Shown here one piece after another: positions 23,802 to 33,344 of a stretch of DNA of 64,000 nt. The notes below the pieces were generated by a model. The model was given only the letters and a program-made list of their open reading frames with translations. It was not told the origin of the DNA and made no database searches. Source of the DNA: SZUA-320 sp963707875 (GTDB taxonomy: Bacteria; Gemmatimonadota; Gemmatimonadetes; Gemmatimonadales; GWC2-71-9); assembly GCA_963707875.1 (NCBI GenBank), contig CAVPRU010000001.1, positions 1,054,001-1,118,000 on the forward strand. Direction: 5' to 3'. A program made the translations under genes and the position numbers. How positions within the stretch are numbered: the first letter of the stretch is position 1; each line of letters starts with the position of its first letter.

Positions 23802-26800
23802 ATGTCGCTCGCCTCCGCCGCGCTTCGCCGGCCGATCACCACCATTGCCGCCACCCTGGGGCTGGTGCTGCTCGGCGCCGTGTCGCTGAGCCGGCTCCCG
23901 GTCTCGCTGCTCCCCGACATCACCCTTCCGGTCATCACGATCCGGACTCTGTACCCCGGTGCTGCCGCCACCGAGGTCTCCCGGCTGGTGGCGGAACCGC
24001 TCGAGGAGGCGGTGGCGTCCACGCCGGGGCTCGGCGAACTCCGCTCCGTCAGCCGGAACGGCGAGGTGACCACCACGATGAAGTTCGCGTGGGGCACCGA
24101 CATGCCGCATACGGTGCTGCTGGTCCGGGAACGGCTCGACAACGCACGGGCGCAACTCCCCGAACGGGCTGAGCGCCCGACCCTTCTGACCTCGGACCCC
24201 GGCGAGCGGCCGATTGCCGTGCTCGCCCTCTCCGGCCAGGGCGATCTGCTCTCGATGTCCCGATTGGCCGAGGACGTCCACGCCCGCCGGCTGGAACAGC
24301 TGCCCGGCGTGGCCAGTGTGGCGGTGGCCGGCAAGCCCGAGGAGGAGGTCCGGGTCGAGGTCGATCCCGAGCGGGCCCGTGCGCTCGGCATCACCCCCGA
24401 TCAGATCGCCGAGGCGGTCCGTCAGGCCAACGCGAGCGCGCCCGGGGGGACGGTGCGGCGGGGCCAGTTCCGGTTGCCGCTCCGGGCCTACACCGAGTTC
24501 CAGTCGTACCAGGAGATTCTCGACACCCCGGTGGGACCGGCCCGGGCCGGCATCCGGCTGCGGGACCTGGCCACGGTCCGGCTCACCACCGCCGATCCGG
24601 TCACCCTGACCCGGCTCGACAGCGGTCCCGCGGTCGGGCTTGTCGTATATAAGGACGCCGGCGCCAACACGGTGACCGTGACCCGCGCCCTCTACGAGGT
24701 GGTGGCCCAACTCACCGCGGAGTTCCCCGACGTCCGGATCGAGGTGGTGGCGGCCCAGGCCGAATTCGTGACCGACGCGCTGGCCAACCTGGGGCAGGAG
24801 ATCCTGGTTGGCGGTTTCCTCTCGCTGCTCTGCATCCTGCTGTTCATCCGCGACGTCCGGACCTCGCTCGCGATCGGACTGGTGGTCCCGCTTTCGGTGA
24901 TGATGGCGCTGGTGGTGCTCCAGCAGCTCGGGGTGACGATCAACATCCTCTCGCTGGGCGGGCTGGCGCTCGGGGTCGGCCTGCTGGTGGACAACGCGAT
25001 CGTGGTGGCCGAGGCCACCGGCCGATTGCGGGAGCAGGGGATGGGGGTCTTCGACGCCGCCCGGGTGGCCGCCGAGGAGGTGGCGGGACCCCTCACGGCG
25101 GGGACGCTCACGACTCTGCTGGTCTTCGGCCCGATCGTCTTCGTCCAGGGATTGGGCGCGGCGCTGTTCCGGGATCTCTCACTGAGCGTGGTCACCACCG
25201 TGGCCGCTTCGCTGATTCTGGCGCTCACCCTGATGCCGGTGCTGATGACCACCGGCCGGGCCAAGCGGTCGATCACGCCTGGTGAACCTCCCGCCTGGCT
25301 GGCCGGGGTCTACCGGTTCGGGACCCATCTCGCCGAACTGTACGAGCAGGGGATGATGTGGTGCCTGGACCGGCCGATCCGGGTGTTCGCGATGGGCGTG
25401 GCACTCACGGTGGTGACGGTGGTGATCACCCTCCGGCTGCCGCGGGAGATCCTCCCGAGCGTGGAGGAGGGGATCGTCGTGGTGGGGGTGAACCTCCAGG
25501 ACGGCACCGCCATCGAGGAGACCACTCGACAGGTGACCCGAATCGAGGCGGCCGCCCGCACCCTGGGCGCCAAGGGAGTCTACAGCCGGATCGGCACCGC
25601 CACCGATGAGGAGGTCCTGGCTGGCGCCGACCCCGGGTCATCCAGCACCGCGCAGGTGCTGATTCCGGTGCCCGGAGGTCGCGGCGCCGCGGCGTTCGCC
25701 TCCCGGCTGCGGGACGGACTGCCCGATCTGGCGACCGGGTCGCTGGCGTTCGATCTGGCGGGCCAGTCGGAGTTCGGCAGCCTGATCGGTCGCGAGGGCC
25801 GGCTGGTCCGGGTCGAAGTCTCCGCGCCCCGGCCGGAGGAAGCGGCGCGCTGGGCCGACTCGGTGCGGGTCCGGCTGGCCGAGCTGCCGACCCTCAAGGA
25901 TGTCCGGTTCGCCTTTGCCGGGACCCAGCCGTCGGTCGAGGTCACCTTCGAACGGGCCCGGATCGCCCAGCGGAACCTGTCGCTCAGTTCGGTGGCGGGG
26001 GCAATCGCCGGCGGGCTGGGCGGCGTCGAGGCCAACGACTTCCGGGAGACCGACCGGCGGACCCCGATCCGGATCCGGTTCGCGGGCGAGGCCAACGAAG
26101 ACCTCGATATCGCGCTGGCCACTCCGGTCGGTGGGGTGCCCGTCGGTCAGCTGGTCCAGACCAGCGAGCGGCCGGCGCCGATCGAGGTGGTCCGGGCCAA
26201 CCAGCGGCCGGTGGCGGTGGTGGAGGCGCTGGTGAATGAGGGCGGCACCGCCCGAGCCACCACGGACGTCGAGGCGGCGCTGGCTCGGCTCACGCCACCG
26301 CCCGGCCTGGCGTGGACCCTGTCCGGCGCCGACGTGGAGCAGCGGAAGACCACCAGGGAGCTGAGCCTGGTGGCGATCCTCTCGGTGGCGCTGGTCTTCC
26401 TGGTGCTGGCGGGGGAGTTTGCCTCGTTCACGACCCCGCTGCTGGTGATGACCACGGTGCCGCTCGCCGCGGCGGGTGGGATCATCCTCCTCTGGCTCAC
26501 TGGGCAGAGCCTCAACACCGTGTCGCTGATCGGTCTGGTGGTGATGATCGGCATCGCGGACAACGACGCGGTGGTCAAGCTCGACGCGATCCGCCGGTTC
26601 CGGGAGCTGGGGCATTCGGTCAACGAAGCGGTCCTGCTGGGGGGCCGACAGCGACTCCGGGCGATCACCATCACCTCCATCACCACCATCGTCGGCGTGC
26701 TGCCGCTGATCCTCGGACTCGGGAGCGGTGGGGAGCTGTACCGGCCGCTGGCCGCCGGGATCATCGGTGGTTCGATCACCGCGACCCTGGTGACTTTCTT

Positions 26801-26867
26801 CCTGCTGCCCACGGCGTATGCGGTGGTGGAGCGGAGGGCGGAGCGGAAGAGGGAGCAAACAGGCTGA
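23802..26867 (+). CDS. RND efflux transporter, AcrB/HAE1-like (subunit 1)
   Basis: The 1021-residue inner-membrane transporter has the usual RND length and layout: an N-terminal TM helix, a large periplasmic porter loop, TM helices 2-6, a second periplasmic loop, and TM helices 7-12. The TM4 region reads GVGLLVDNAIVVAEA, where AcrB has VDDAIVV, so one of the two proton-relay aspartates is kept. In TM10 it has GIADNDAVVK; the lysine of AcrB (K940) is replaced by Asp. It lies directly after the fusion protein gene. A second RND subunit follows after an inserted toxin-antitoxin-like module, so a hetero-oligomeric pump resembling MdtBC is plausible. Substrate is unknown. Confidence 0.95.
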   Translation: MSLASAALRRPITTIAATLGLVLLGAVSLSRLPVSLLPDITLPVITIRTLYPGAAATEVSRLVAEPLEEAVASTPGLGELRSVSRNGEVTTTMKFAWGTDMPHTVLLVRERLDNARAQLPERAERPTLLTSDPGERPIAVLALSGQGDLLSMSRLAEDVHARRLEQLPGVASVAVAGKPEEEVRVEVDPERARALGITPDQIAEAVRQANASAPGGTVRRGQFRLPLRAYTEFQSYQEILDTPVGPARAGIRLRDLATVRLTTADPVTLTRLDSGPAVGLVVYKDAGANTVTVTRALYEVVAQLTAEFPDVRIEVVAAQAEFVTDALANLGQEILVGGFLSLLCILLFIRDVRTSLAIGLVVPLSVMMALVVLQQLGVTINILSLGGLALGVGLLVDNAIVVAEATGRLREQGMGVFDAARVAAEEVAGPLTAGTLTTLLVFGPIVFVQGLGAALFRDLSLSVVTTVAASLILALTLMPVLMTTGRAKRSITPGEPPAWLAGVYRFGTHLAELYEQGMMWCLDRPIRVFAMGVALTVVTVVITLRLPREILPSVEEGIVVVGVNLQDGTAIEETTRQVTRIEAAARTLGAKGVYSRIGTATDEEVLAGADPGSSSTAQVLIPVPGGRGAAAFASRLRDGLPDLATGSLAFDLAGQSEFGSLIGREGRLVRVEVSAPRPEEAARWADSVRVRLAELPTLKDVRFAFAGTQPSVEVTFERARIAQRNLSLSSVAGAIAGGLGGVEANDFRETDRRTPIRIRFAGEANEDLDIALATPVGGVPVGQLVQTSERPAPIEVVRANQRPVAVVEALVNEGGTARATTDVEAALARLTPPPGLAWTLSGADVEQRKTTRELSLVAILSVALVFLVLAGEFASFTTPLLVMTTVPLAAAGGIILLWLTGQSLNTVSLIGLVVMIGIADNDAVVKLDAIRRFRELGHSVNEAVLLGGRQRLRAITITSITTIVGVLPLILGLGSGGELYRPLAAGIIGGSITATLVTFFLLPTAYAVVERRAERKREQTG

Positions 26868-26896
26868 AGCACCGGGTTACCCGGGCTGGCCCAGGT

Positions 26897-27364
26897 TCAC
26901 TGCGGCGACGACCTGAGTTGGCGGATCGCTTCGAGCACCTCGATGTCCGCCGCGTCCTGCAACCGACCGGTGCGCTTGGAGGCAATCAGGTGTTCCAACG
27001 ATGCGGTGGGGATCTCGACTCCCTCGACGTCGAACATTTCGGCCGCAGCCATGGCCTCCGGGTAGCGCACGCTCCAGGCCAGGGTAAAGAGATCAACCCG
27101 TGGGTCATCACCGATGATGGTGACGAACTTGCTGGCCACCTCTTCCGCCAGCCACTCGCCCGCGAGGCCGTAGCCGGACTGGCGAAGGGCGCTCAGGACG
27201 CGCTCGGCGTTTTCGACCGTGGCCTCGATCAGGATGTCGATATCGCGGGTGGCGCGCGTGGTGCCCCAAAGCTGCATCGCGCGAGCCCCGATCAGAACGT
27301 ATCGGGCGCCCTCGCGGTTGAGGAGGTCACACACCGCGGCGAGGCTGGTTTGAAAGGCGGTCAA
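26897..27364 (-). CDS. nucleotidyltransferase-fold protein, probable toxin of an RHH/NTase module
   Basis: The 155-residue protein has a minimal nucleotidyltransferase core: ARYVLIGARAMQLWG (about 20-34), then RATRDIDILIE with the D-x-D pair (about 37-47), then a third strand around RVDLFT with Asp. It resembles DUF6036/MNT-type proteins found as toxins or modifiers in two-gene modules. Translation starts at a TTG that overlaps the stop of the preceding gene by 4 bases (TTGA). It has a homologue in this window, at 34.4-34.9 kb, with the same ENAxRVxxAL motif after the active site. The toxin role is inferred from the operon; the activity could be AMP or NMP transfer. Confidence 0.85.
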   Translation of the reverse strand: MTAFQTSLAAVCDLLNREGARYVLIGARAMQLWGTTRATRDIDILIEATVENAERVLSALRQSGYGLAGEWLAEEVASKFVTIIGDDPRVDLFTLAWSVRYPEAMAAAEMFDVEGVEIPTASLEHLIASKRTGRLQDAADIEVLEAIRQLRSSPQ

Positions 27365-27777
27365 AGCGACACCATGGCCCGCTGCTTCCAGCGGAGGTAG
27401 TCCTCGGGCAGGTCGAAGGTCAGAATCTGCTGCCCGGTGGAGGGGTGGACCAGTCGCGCCAAGCGGTCGGTCTCTTCGGCCGCGAGAACCCGTTCCAAGG
27501 GAGTCAGGTTGAGATCAGCCTTCAGTTGTGTGAGGCGCAGCAGCCCGATGGCCCCGGGGTGTCCCGGCAGGTACTCCACACCCCGTTCCCCGGCAACGAC
27601 GGGGGAGCGGCCGGGGGCCGGCCGGTCCGTCGCCTGGCCGCCCGCATACTGCCGGACCGCTTCGGCGACGACCCAACTCCTCGACCGGTCAAGGTCGCGG
27701 GCCAGGTGGTCCGCCGAGGCGAGCACCTCGGGGGGTAGCGTGATGGCAATGCGGGCGTACGGCCTCTTCTTTGGCAT
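27361..27777 (-). CDS. ribbon-helix-helix antitoxin-like DNA-binding protein
   Basis: The 138-residue protein starts with a ribbon-helix-helix motif: ARIAITLPPEVLASADHLAR, then DLDRSRSWVVAEAVRQYA (about 8-45). The remainder reads as a helical extension with PLERVLAAEETDRLARLV and a final LPEDYLRWKQRAM. The RHH part should bind the perfect palindrome that covers its own start codon, giving autoregulation. The stop overlaps the start of the nucleotidyltransferase gene, so the pair forms a two-gene module. The chosen ATG is the one inside the palindrome; longer frames run through unrelated antisense sequence. Confidence 0.85.
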   Translation of the reverse strand: MPKKRPYARIAITLPPEVLASADHLARDLDRSRSWVVAEAVRQYAGGQATDRPAPGRSPVVAGERGVEYLPGHPGAIGLLRLTQLKADLNLTPLERVLAAEETDRLARLVHPSTGQQILTFDLPEDYLRWKQRAMVSL

Positions 27778-27796
27778 ATTCAGTAATACTGAATAT
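27776..27796. promoter_or_regulatory. perfect 21-bp palindrome, operator of the RHH/NTase module
   Basis: ATATTCAGTA and TACTGAATAT are perfect 10-base arms around a single A. The site is strikingly AT-rich in this genome and overlaps the ATG of the RHH gene. Its position between divergent genes means it could also affect the downstream RND subunit. RHH dimers bind such sites, so autorepression is likely. Confidence 0.75.
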
Positions 27797-27846
27797 GATG
27801 ATTCCGTTCTTGCTTGGCAAGACCGGGTCCGGTGGGCGGCCGCCGC

Positions 27847-30800
27847 GTGATCCGCTGGGCGGCGGGTCGACCGGCCGTCATCTGGGCCATCGGCATGGCG
27901 GTGCTCCTGGCGGGCGCCGTCTCCTTTACCCGACTCCCGCTGGCCACCCGGACCCAGGTCGAACTTCCCCGGCTCCGGATTCAGACCGCCTGGCCGGGGG
28001 CCTCCGCCGAACTGATCGAGTCGTACCTGACCTCCCCGATCGAGTCGGCGATCCAGCCGGTCCGCGGAGTCCGGAAGACCTCCAGTGAGTCGGGTGACCG
28101 CGGCAGTCAGATCACCGTGGAACTCGATCCCGATGTGGACGTCGGGATGACCCGGCTCGCGATCCTCGAACGGCTTGAGTTGTTCCGCCCGGAGTTGCCG
28201 CTCGGCGTCGCGCCGCCCCAGGTCTCCAATTTTGTTCCGGACGATCTCGAGGAACAGCCGCTGTTGGAGTACACCGTCTCCGGCCCCTACACCCCAGGCA
28301 CCCTCACCAAACTGGTCGACGACGAGATCCGGCCTCGATTGGCCACCGTGCCCGGGGTGTCGGGAGTGGACAGCTACGGCCTCGCCGAAACGGGCGTGTC
28401 GGTGGTGTACGACCAGGTGCTGCTCCGCCAGCTGGGACTGCCGCCGGAATACCTGGCCGCCGCGCTCCGCGATGCTCGGCAGGTCCAAAGTCTGGGCGAG
28501 GACCGCCAGGGCCTGCTGCGGCGGCCGGTGACCCTGCGCGATCAGCCGCGCAAGATCGAGGACCTGGCCCTGCTCCCGGTCCGCTCGCCCTCGGGTCGGG
28601 TCTTCCTGCTCGGCGAGCTGGCGGAGATCCGGCAGGAGGAAGACACCCGCGGCCGGTTCAACCGGTTCAACGGCCAGTCCGCAGTCTCGATGAGTGTCAG
28701 TAGACTGGCGGGAGCCGACGCGATCCAGACCAGCCAGCGGGTGATCGACGTGGTCGGCCAACTGCGGAGCGTGCTGCCTCCCGGAGTCCGGTTCACCAAG
28801 CAGTCGGATGAGAGCATCGAGCTCGCCAAACAGCTCAGGGACTTGGCCATCAGGGGCGGGATCGCCTTCCTGGCGGTCCTGCTGGTGCTGACCCTGGCGC
28901 TCCGCCGAGTCCGGAGCGTGCTCCTGGTGATGGGCAGCGCGGCGGTGGCCATCGCCGGCACTGCGCTGGCGCTCTACCTCCTCAAGGTCCCCGCCAACAT
29001 GCTCACCCTGGCCGGGCTCGGGATGGGCGTGGGGATTCTGGTGCAGAACGGACTGATCGTGGTCGAGCGGCTCCGCAGCGCACCCGACACCCCGGAGGGT
29101 CGCGCCGAGGCGGGACGGGACATCCTGCCGGCGGTGGCGGGGTCCACCCTGACTACCGCGGTCGTGCTGCTGCCATTCCTCTATCTCCAGGGCAATGCCC
29201 GGGCCGCGTTCGTCCCGTTCGCGGTGGCGTTTGCCTTCGCGCTCCTCTGGTCGGTCATCGCCTCGGTGATCATGATCCCGGCCGTGGGCACCGGCACCAG
29301 GACGACGGAGCGACGGCATCCCAGGCTGCGCCGGATGTACGACTGGACCCTGGTCCGCCTGCTCCGCTGGCGCTGGGCCGTGATCGGAGTCACGACGGCA
29401 TCGCTCGGCGTTTTGGGCTGGGGCTTTGCCACCAAGGTGGAGCGGCTCGCCTTCGGCGGGTTCGGCGGCGACCGGACCACACTGTTTGTGAGCGTTGGAT
29501 TCCCCAGGGGGTCCGATCCGGAGAGCCTCGACCGGGCGATCCGAGAGTTCGAGAGCATCGCGGTGGGTCGGGAAGGGGTGGAACAGGTGCGGAGTCAGGG
29601 CTTCGGCTCGTACTCGCAGATGCGAGTGCTGTTCACCAAGCCCGCGGGGCTCACCGCGTTCCCGGCGATGATGCAGGACGAGATGACCCAGCGGGCGGTG
29701 CTGGTGGGTGGCGCCAACGTGAGTGTCTTCGGGCGGGGCCAGGGGTTTTCCAGCGGGGGCGGCGGGAGCACGGTGGCGTTCCGGATCAAGCTGCTGGGGT
29801 ATTCATTTTCGGGTGTCGAGCGGCTGGCCAAAGATCTGGCGCTCCGGTTGGAGGCGATCCCCCGGGTCCGCAACACCAACATCAACGCCGGGAGCTTCTT
29901 CGGACAGGATCGGGCGGTGAGCGTGGCACTCGATCCCGACCGCGGGGCGCTGGCCCGGAGCGGGGTCACCGCGAGCCAGTTCGCGGCGACGGTGGCGCGG
30001 GAGATCCGCGGTCAGCAGGGCGGAACCAGGCTGGAGCTGGAAGGGGAGGAAGTGGTGGTGACCCTCAAGGCCTCAGGGGCACGGGATCGATCGGTGGAGG
30101 AGTTGAAGGGCGCGGTGGTGCCCAACCAGACCGGGTCGCCGGTGCGGGTGGGGGATCTGGCGGCCGTGGGGGAGCGCGAGGGACTCAGCACCATCAGCCG
30201 CGAGGATCAGCAGTACGTCCGGATCGTGAGCTACGACTTCCGGGGCCCCAGCAAACTGGCGCAGCGGACCCATGACGCCTTCATGGCGTCGATCTCGGTG
30301 CCACCGGGCTATCAGGTCGACGATGAGAAGTTCGACTTCGGCAACGACGACAGCGGAAAGGGACTCTGGCTGGTCTTTGGTGCCGGGCTGGTGCTGGTGG
30401 TGCTGGCGGTGGCGTTCGTCTTCGATTCGGTCTGGGCGGCGGCGATCGTGTTCCTCAGCCTGCCGGTGGCGGTGGCGGGCGTGGCCGGGATCTTCTGGGC
30501 TACCGGAACGCCGTTCGGGCGGGAGGCGGCGGTCGGGTTGATCCTGGTGATCGGGCTGGCGGTCAACCAGACGATCCTGCTGATGCACGGGACGCTGACC
30601 AGGCGAACTCACCGGGTGGGGAACGACCGGGTCATCCGGCAGGTGCGGGCGCTGGACGTGATCGGGGCGGCCCGGGACCGGACGGCGATGATCGTGCTGG
30701 TGACGCTGACCACCCTGGCGGGACTGCTGCCGCTCTCGATCGGGACCGATCTGGACAGTCTGTTCGGGGCGATCGCGCTGGCCACCGTGGGGGGGACTCT

Positions 30801-30906
30801 GGCGGGGGCGGTGGGGGCGTTGATCGTGGTGCCGGCCCTGCTGCCGGGGCTCTGGCGGCGGGTTTCGAGAGAGGGCAGCCAACCCGCAAACGGCCATCAA
30901 GCCTGA
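27847..30906 (+). CDS. RND efflux transporter, subunit 2 (proton-relay residues missing)
   Basis: The about 1019-residue protein has the RND layout with two periplasmic porter loops and twelve predicted TM helices. It starts at a GTG just before IRWAAGRPAVIWA; a TTG 33 bases earlier is possible. In TM4 the segment is GVGILVQNGLIVVE, where AcrB has two aspartates (VDDAIVV); both are absent. In TM10 it has GLAVNQTILL, with Val in place of the AcrB lysine. A subunit without these residues is unlikely to drive proton coupling alone, so it probably works in a mixed trimer with subunit 1. The gene starts 50 bases after the operator of the inserted RHH/NTase module. Confidence 0.92.
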   Translation: MIRWAAGRPAVIWAIGMAVLLAGAVSFTRLPLATRTQVELPRLRIQTAWPGASAELIESYLTSPIESAIQPVRGVRKTSSESGDRGSQITVELDPDVDVGMTRLAILERLELFRPELPLGVAPPQVSNFVPDDLEEQPLLEYTVSGPYTPGTLTKLVDDEIRPRLATVPGVSGVDSYGLAETGVSVVYDQVLLRQLGLPPEYLAAALRDARQVQSLGEDRQGLLRRPVTLRDQPRKIEDLALLPVRSPSGRVFLLGELAEIRQEEDTRGRFNRFNGQSAVSMSVSRLAGADAIQTSQRVIDVVGQLRSVLPPGVRFTKQSDESIELAKQLRDLAIRGGIAFLAVLLVLTLALRRVRSVLLVMGSAAVAIAGTALALYLLKVPANMLTLAGLGMGVGILVQNGLIVVERLRSAPDTPEGRAEAGRDILPAVAGSTLTTAVVLLPFLYLQGNARAAFVPFAVAFAFALLWSVIASVIMIPAVGTGTRTTERRHPRLRRMYDWTLVRLLRWRWAVIGVTTASLGVLGWGFATKVERLAFGGFGGDRTTLFVSVGFPRGSDPESLDRAIREFESIAVGREGVEQVRSQGFGSYSQMRVLFTKPAGLTAFPAMMQDEMTQRAVLVGGANVSVFGRGQGFSSGGGGSTVAFRIKLLGYSFSGVERLAKDLALRLEAIPRVRNTNINAGSFFGQDRAVSVALDPDRGALARSGVTASQFAATVAREIRGQQGGTRLELEGEEVVVTLKASGARDRSVEELKGAVVPNQTGSPVRVGDLAAVGEREGLSTISREDQQYVRIVSYDFRGPSKLAQRTHDAFMASISVPPGYQVDDEKFDFGNDDSGKGLWLVFGAGLVLVVLAVAFVFDSVWAAAIVFLSLPVAVAGVAGIFWATGTPFGREAAVGLILVIGLAVNQTILLMHGTLTRRTHRVGNDRVIRQVRALDVIGAARDRTAMIVLVTLTTLAGLLPLSIGTDLDSLFGAIALATVGGTLAGAVGALIVVPALLPGLWRRVSREGSQPANGHQA

Positions 30907-30980
30907 TAGGCTTGCGGAGGATCGGCAGGACCCGTAGCTTGGCGATGAGGCCTCAGACGCCTTTCAACGGAGTTGATCCT

Positions 30981-32785
30981 ATGGCTACCCGCTCCTGCTT
31001 GCCGCGCCGTTTACCCGCCCGGCTCTGGCGGATGGCGGCAATCCGTTGGGGGGGGGGGGTCGCGATGGCAGCGATGTTCTCAGGCTGCCATGATGCGGAG
31101 ATAACCACGGGGGCGCCAGCCCTCGGTACGACTTCCAACTGACAGCGGAGGGAACGTTCAAGCCCGGCGAACCGGTTACGGTGACCGCTCGGGTCAGCCT
31201 CCTTCGGAACCCAGCCACTGTATTCCTCAGGGTCTTCGCGCCGGAACTCGAGGCTTCGTTGACCGACTCCTACCGAACCACCGGCCGCTTCCCGACTGGA
31301 CAACCCATCGCACCCCGAGCGGCAACCACGGCTTCCCTGTCCCGCGGAGGTGGCCAGGTCCTCACCGCAAGCCTCGTGTTTCCAACCGAGGGGTATTTCC
31401 GGGTCGCTGCGACCGCCAAGAGCCTCGGCCCTGCCTTGTCTCCACAGGATGCGTCGGAAACCTCCGATTTCGGGGTGGTGGAGATCTGGGTAGCCATCGA
31501 CTCGACGGGCGGCCGCGCAACGAGCTCGTTCGACCGTTCTGTCTTCGCTGAAAACCACATCCCCGTGGCGGGACCACGCCGATACAAGAAGCGCCCCCAG
31601 CGTGGACAGTCCGTCAACGGTTCCGGTGACGCCAACTGGGCGTCGGACAACTGCGGCGTGTTCCGGATCCTGTACTTCAACTATGACGACTACACGTTTG
31701 CCCCACTTCCCTATGTCTGGGCGCAAGGGGATGTGATCGAGAACCAGACGGGCTACCCGGTCGGCCAGTGGTACGGTGCGGCGGATGACGCGGGTTACAT
31801 GAATCTCTGCGAACCGGGCGACGGCTGGTGGGTCGGGAGCACGGCAGGGGAGGTCCAGCTCACAGGTCCCTACGTCGGGATCGGGACCTCTTCCGGCGCG
31901 TGGGTCGCTCCGGATTTCTACTCCGGAATCATCGACGTCTCGGTCCCCGCGACCGATGCGGCCCGCGCCTATGCGGTGGTGGACAAGGTGGCCCGCGAGG
32001 CAACCACCCGGTTCGGCTACAGTCGGACCGCGGTCGGCCTGGTGCTCGGGTCCTGCCCGGGGTCACCGAACACTGGCGCCTGCTATTGGCAAGATGGGGA
32101 CAAGGTGTACGCCCAGCCGTGGGCTATCTGGGGGCAGTTGGGAATCTTCAATCTCGGGCATGAGTACGGGCATGCCTATTTGTCGCGAGTCCTGTATGAG
32201 TACCCCGATCCCGTCGGTTGCAGCCCCCATCCCGTTGATGGGGTAACGAACCTGACCTGTGCCTGGATCGAGGGGTGGGGAGACTTCTTCGCCGTCTATA
32301 TCCTGGGAGCAGACCTGGTGGCGAATTCGGGAAGCTACAACGATACCGATTTCGAACTCAACCGGTACTACAACACTCCCTCACGAAACTGCATTGGTCA
32401 ACCTGTCACGAACCTGGCATGTGACGGCTCAAGGATCGAAGGCGCAGTTGCTGCCTTCCTTCTCGACATTGTAGATAACACCTCATCTCCGGACGATATT
32501 CCTGGAGACGACGATCCGCTCGCCCTGAGCCCTTCGTATCTTGCGACGGCCGTCAAGACCTGCAGAATCAGTACGCCAGGCGTTCCTTGGCTCCAGGTGC
32601 CCAATGGAATAGACCACATCATTTACTGCCTCGAGACCACGGTGGATCCCACAGTCTCCGCCACGTACTTCGTCACGAGGTACCCGAAGCCCACACAGGT
32701 CTTTGAAGGGGCCACTGAGGTATCACCACCTTGGAACCAGTCCTTCATTCGCTTTCAATGGCTTTTCGATCTGTTCGGGCAATGA
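30981..32785 (+). pseudogene. frameshifted secreted zinc metallopeptidase (lipoprotein)
   Basis: An ATG opens a lipoprotein signal (VAMAAMFSGC) that ends 11 codons later than expected at a stop (31140-31142). The mature protein continues in another frame: SPRYDFQLTAEGTFKPGEPV, then about 530 residues to 32785. One added G in the G5 run at 31109-31113 would join the two parts, so this is a one-base frameshift or a sequencing error. The body has HEYGHAYL (zinc-binding HExxH, about two-thirds along) followed by WIEGWGDFFAVYI, which supplies the third-ligand glutamate of gluzincin peptidases. Many cysteines suggest disulfides. The only plausible alternative start in the downstream frame is GTG 31181, which would give a product without a signal. 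It overlaps the next lipoprotein gene by 4 bases. Confidence 0.72.
31048..31059 (+). repeat. homopolymer G12 tract in the metallopeptidase signal region
   Basis: Twelve consecutive G residues occur within the coding region for the signal peptide (encoding W-G-G-G-V). Tracts of this length slip readily in replication and cause phase variation in other bacteria. A change of one base would end translation a few codons later, so the tract can switch the gene off. Confidence 0.85.
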
Positions 32786-33330
32786 CGGCAGGCTACTCTG
32801 ATCTCCTGACCCCCCAGGGAGTACTGCGCTATTCCCTCATGCTGGCCGGAACAGCCTGCCTGTTGGCGGGGTGTTCATCCTCAGTAGGCCCTGCGGACAC
32901 CCACTACCGCCTGGAACTCTGGGCATACGTTAGGAACGAATCCGACCAGATCACCCACGACTGCAGCGTGCGGATTAGCTTCAAAGCACCGTTCCCACTC
33001 CCCGATTCGCTGGATCACGAAGCCGACGCCGCGGTGGAACGTTCCGTTTTTGGGGGAGCCCCAACGCTCACTGCAAGGTTACAGTTGATCCCCTTTCGGT
33101 TGAAGATCCGGCCTGGCACAACCGCCCTGCTCATCGTGATCGAGGGCCCCGGTGTCCTGGACACTCTGGTTGCCACCGGCGGGCAACGCGCTGATCGGAT
33201 TTACTACGGCAACTGGACGTGCGATGGCCGGATCCCTCTTGGGGATGACCCTGTGATCCTCGAGGCAGGCTATCCGCCGTCCTTTCGTGCGGATGGGACC
33301 TGGAGTCTGTGGGGTCCCCCCAGCTTCTGA
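32782..33330 (+). CDS. lipoprotein, first of two paralogues
   Basis: The 182-residue protein has a lipoprotein signal (LMLAGTACLLAGC, Cys about 31). The mature part is beta-rich with the motifs CSVRISFKAPFPLPDSLDHE, then IYYGNWTCDGRIPLGDD and GYPPSFRADGTWSLWG. The two cysteines flanking the core are shared with the following gene, so a disulfide is likely. It overlaps the end of the metallopeptidase gene by ATGA and may act with it, for example as an inhibitor or partner (inference). The family was not recognised. Confidence 0.8.
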   Translation: MTAGYSDLLTPQGVLRYSLMLAGTACLLAGCSSSVGPADTHYRLELWAYVRNESDQITHDCSVRISFKAPFPLPDSLDHEADAAVERSVFGGAPTLTARLQLIPFRLKIRPGTTALLIVIEGPGVLDTLVATGGQRADRIYYGNWTCDGRIPLGDDPVILEAGYPPSFRADGTWSLWGPPSF

Positions 33331-33344
33331 GAGGAGCTGTCCAC

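Noticed and set aside
31048..31059. The G12 tract as the cause of the present frame break in the metallopeptidase
   Set aside because: The downstream frame has a stop at 31091-31093, after the tract, so the break must lie further on, most likely in the G5 run.
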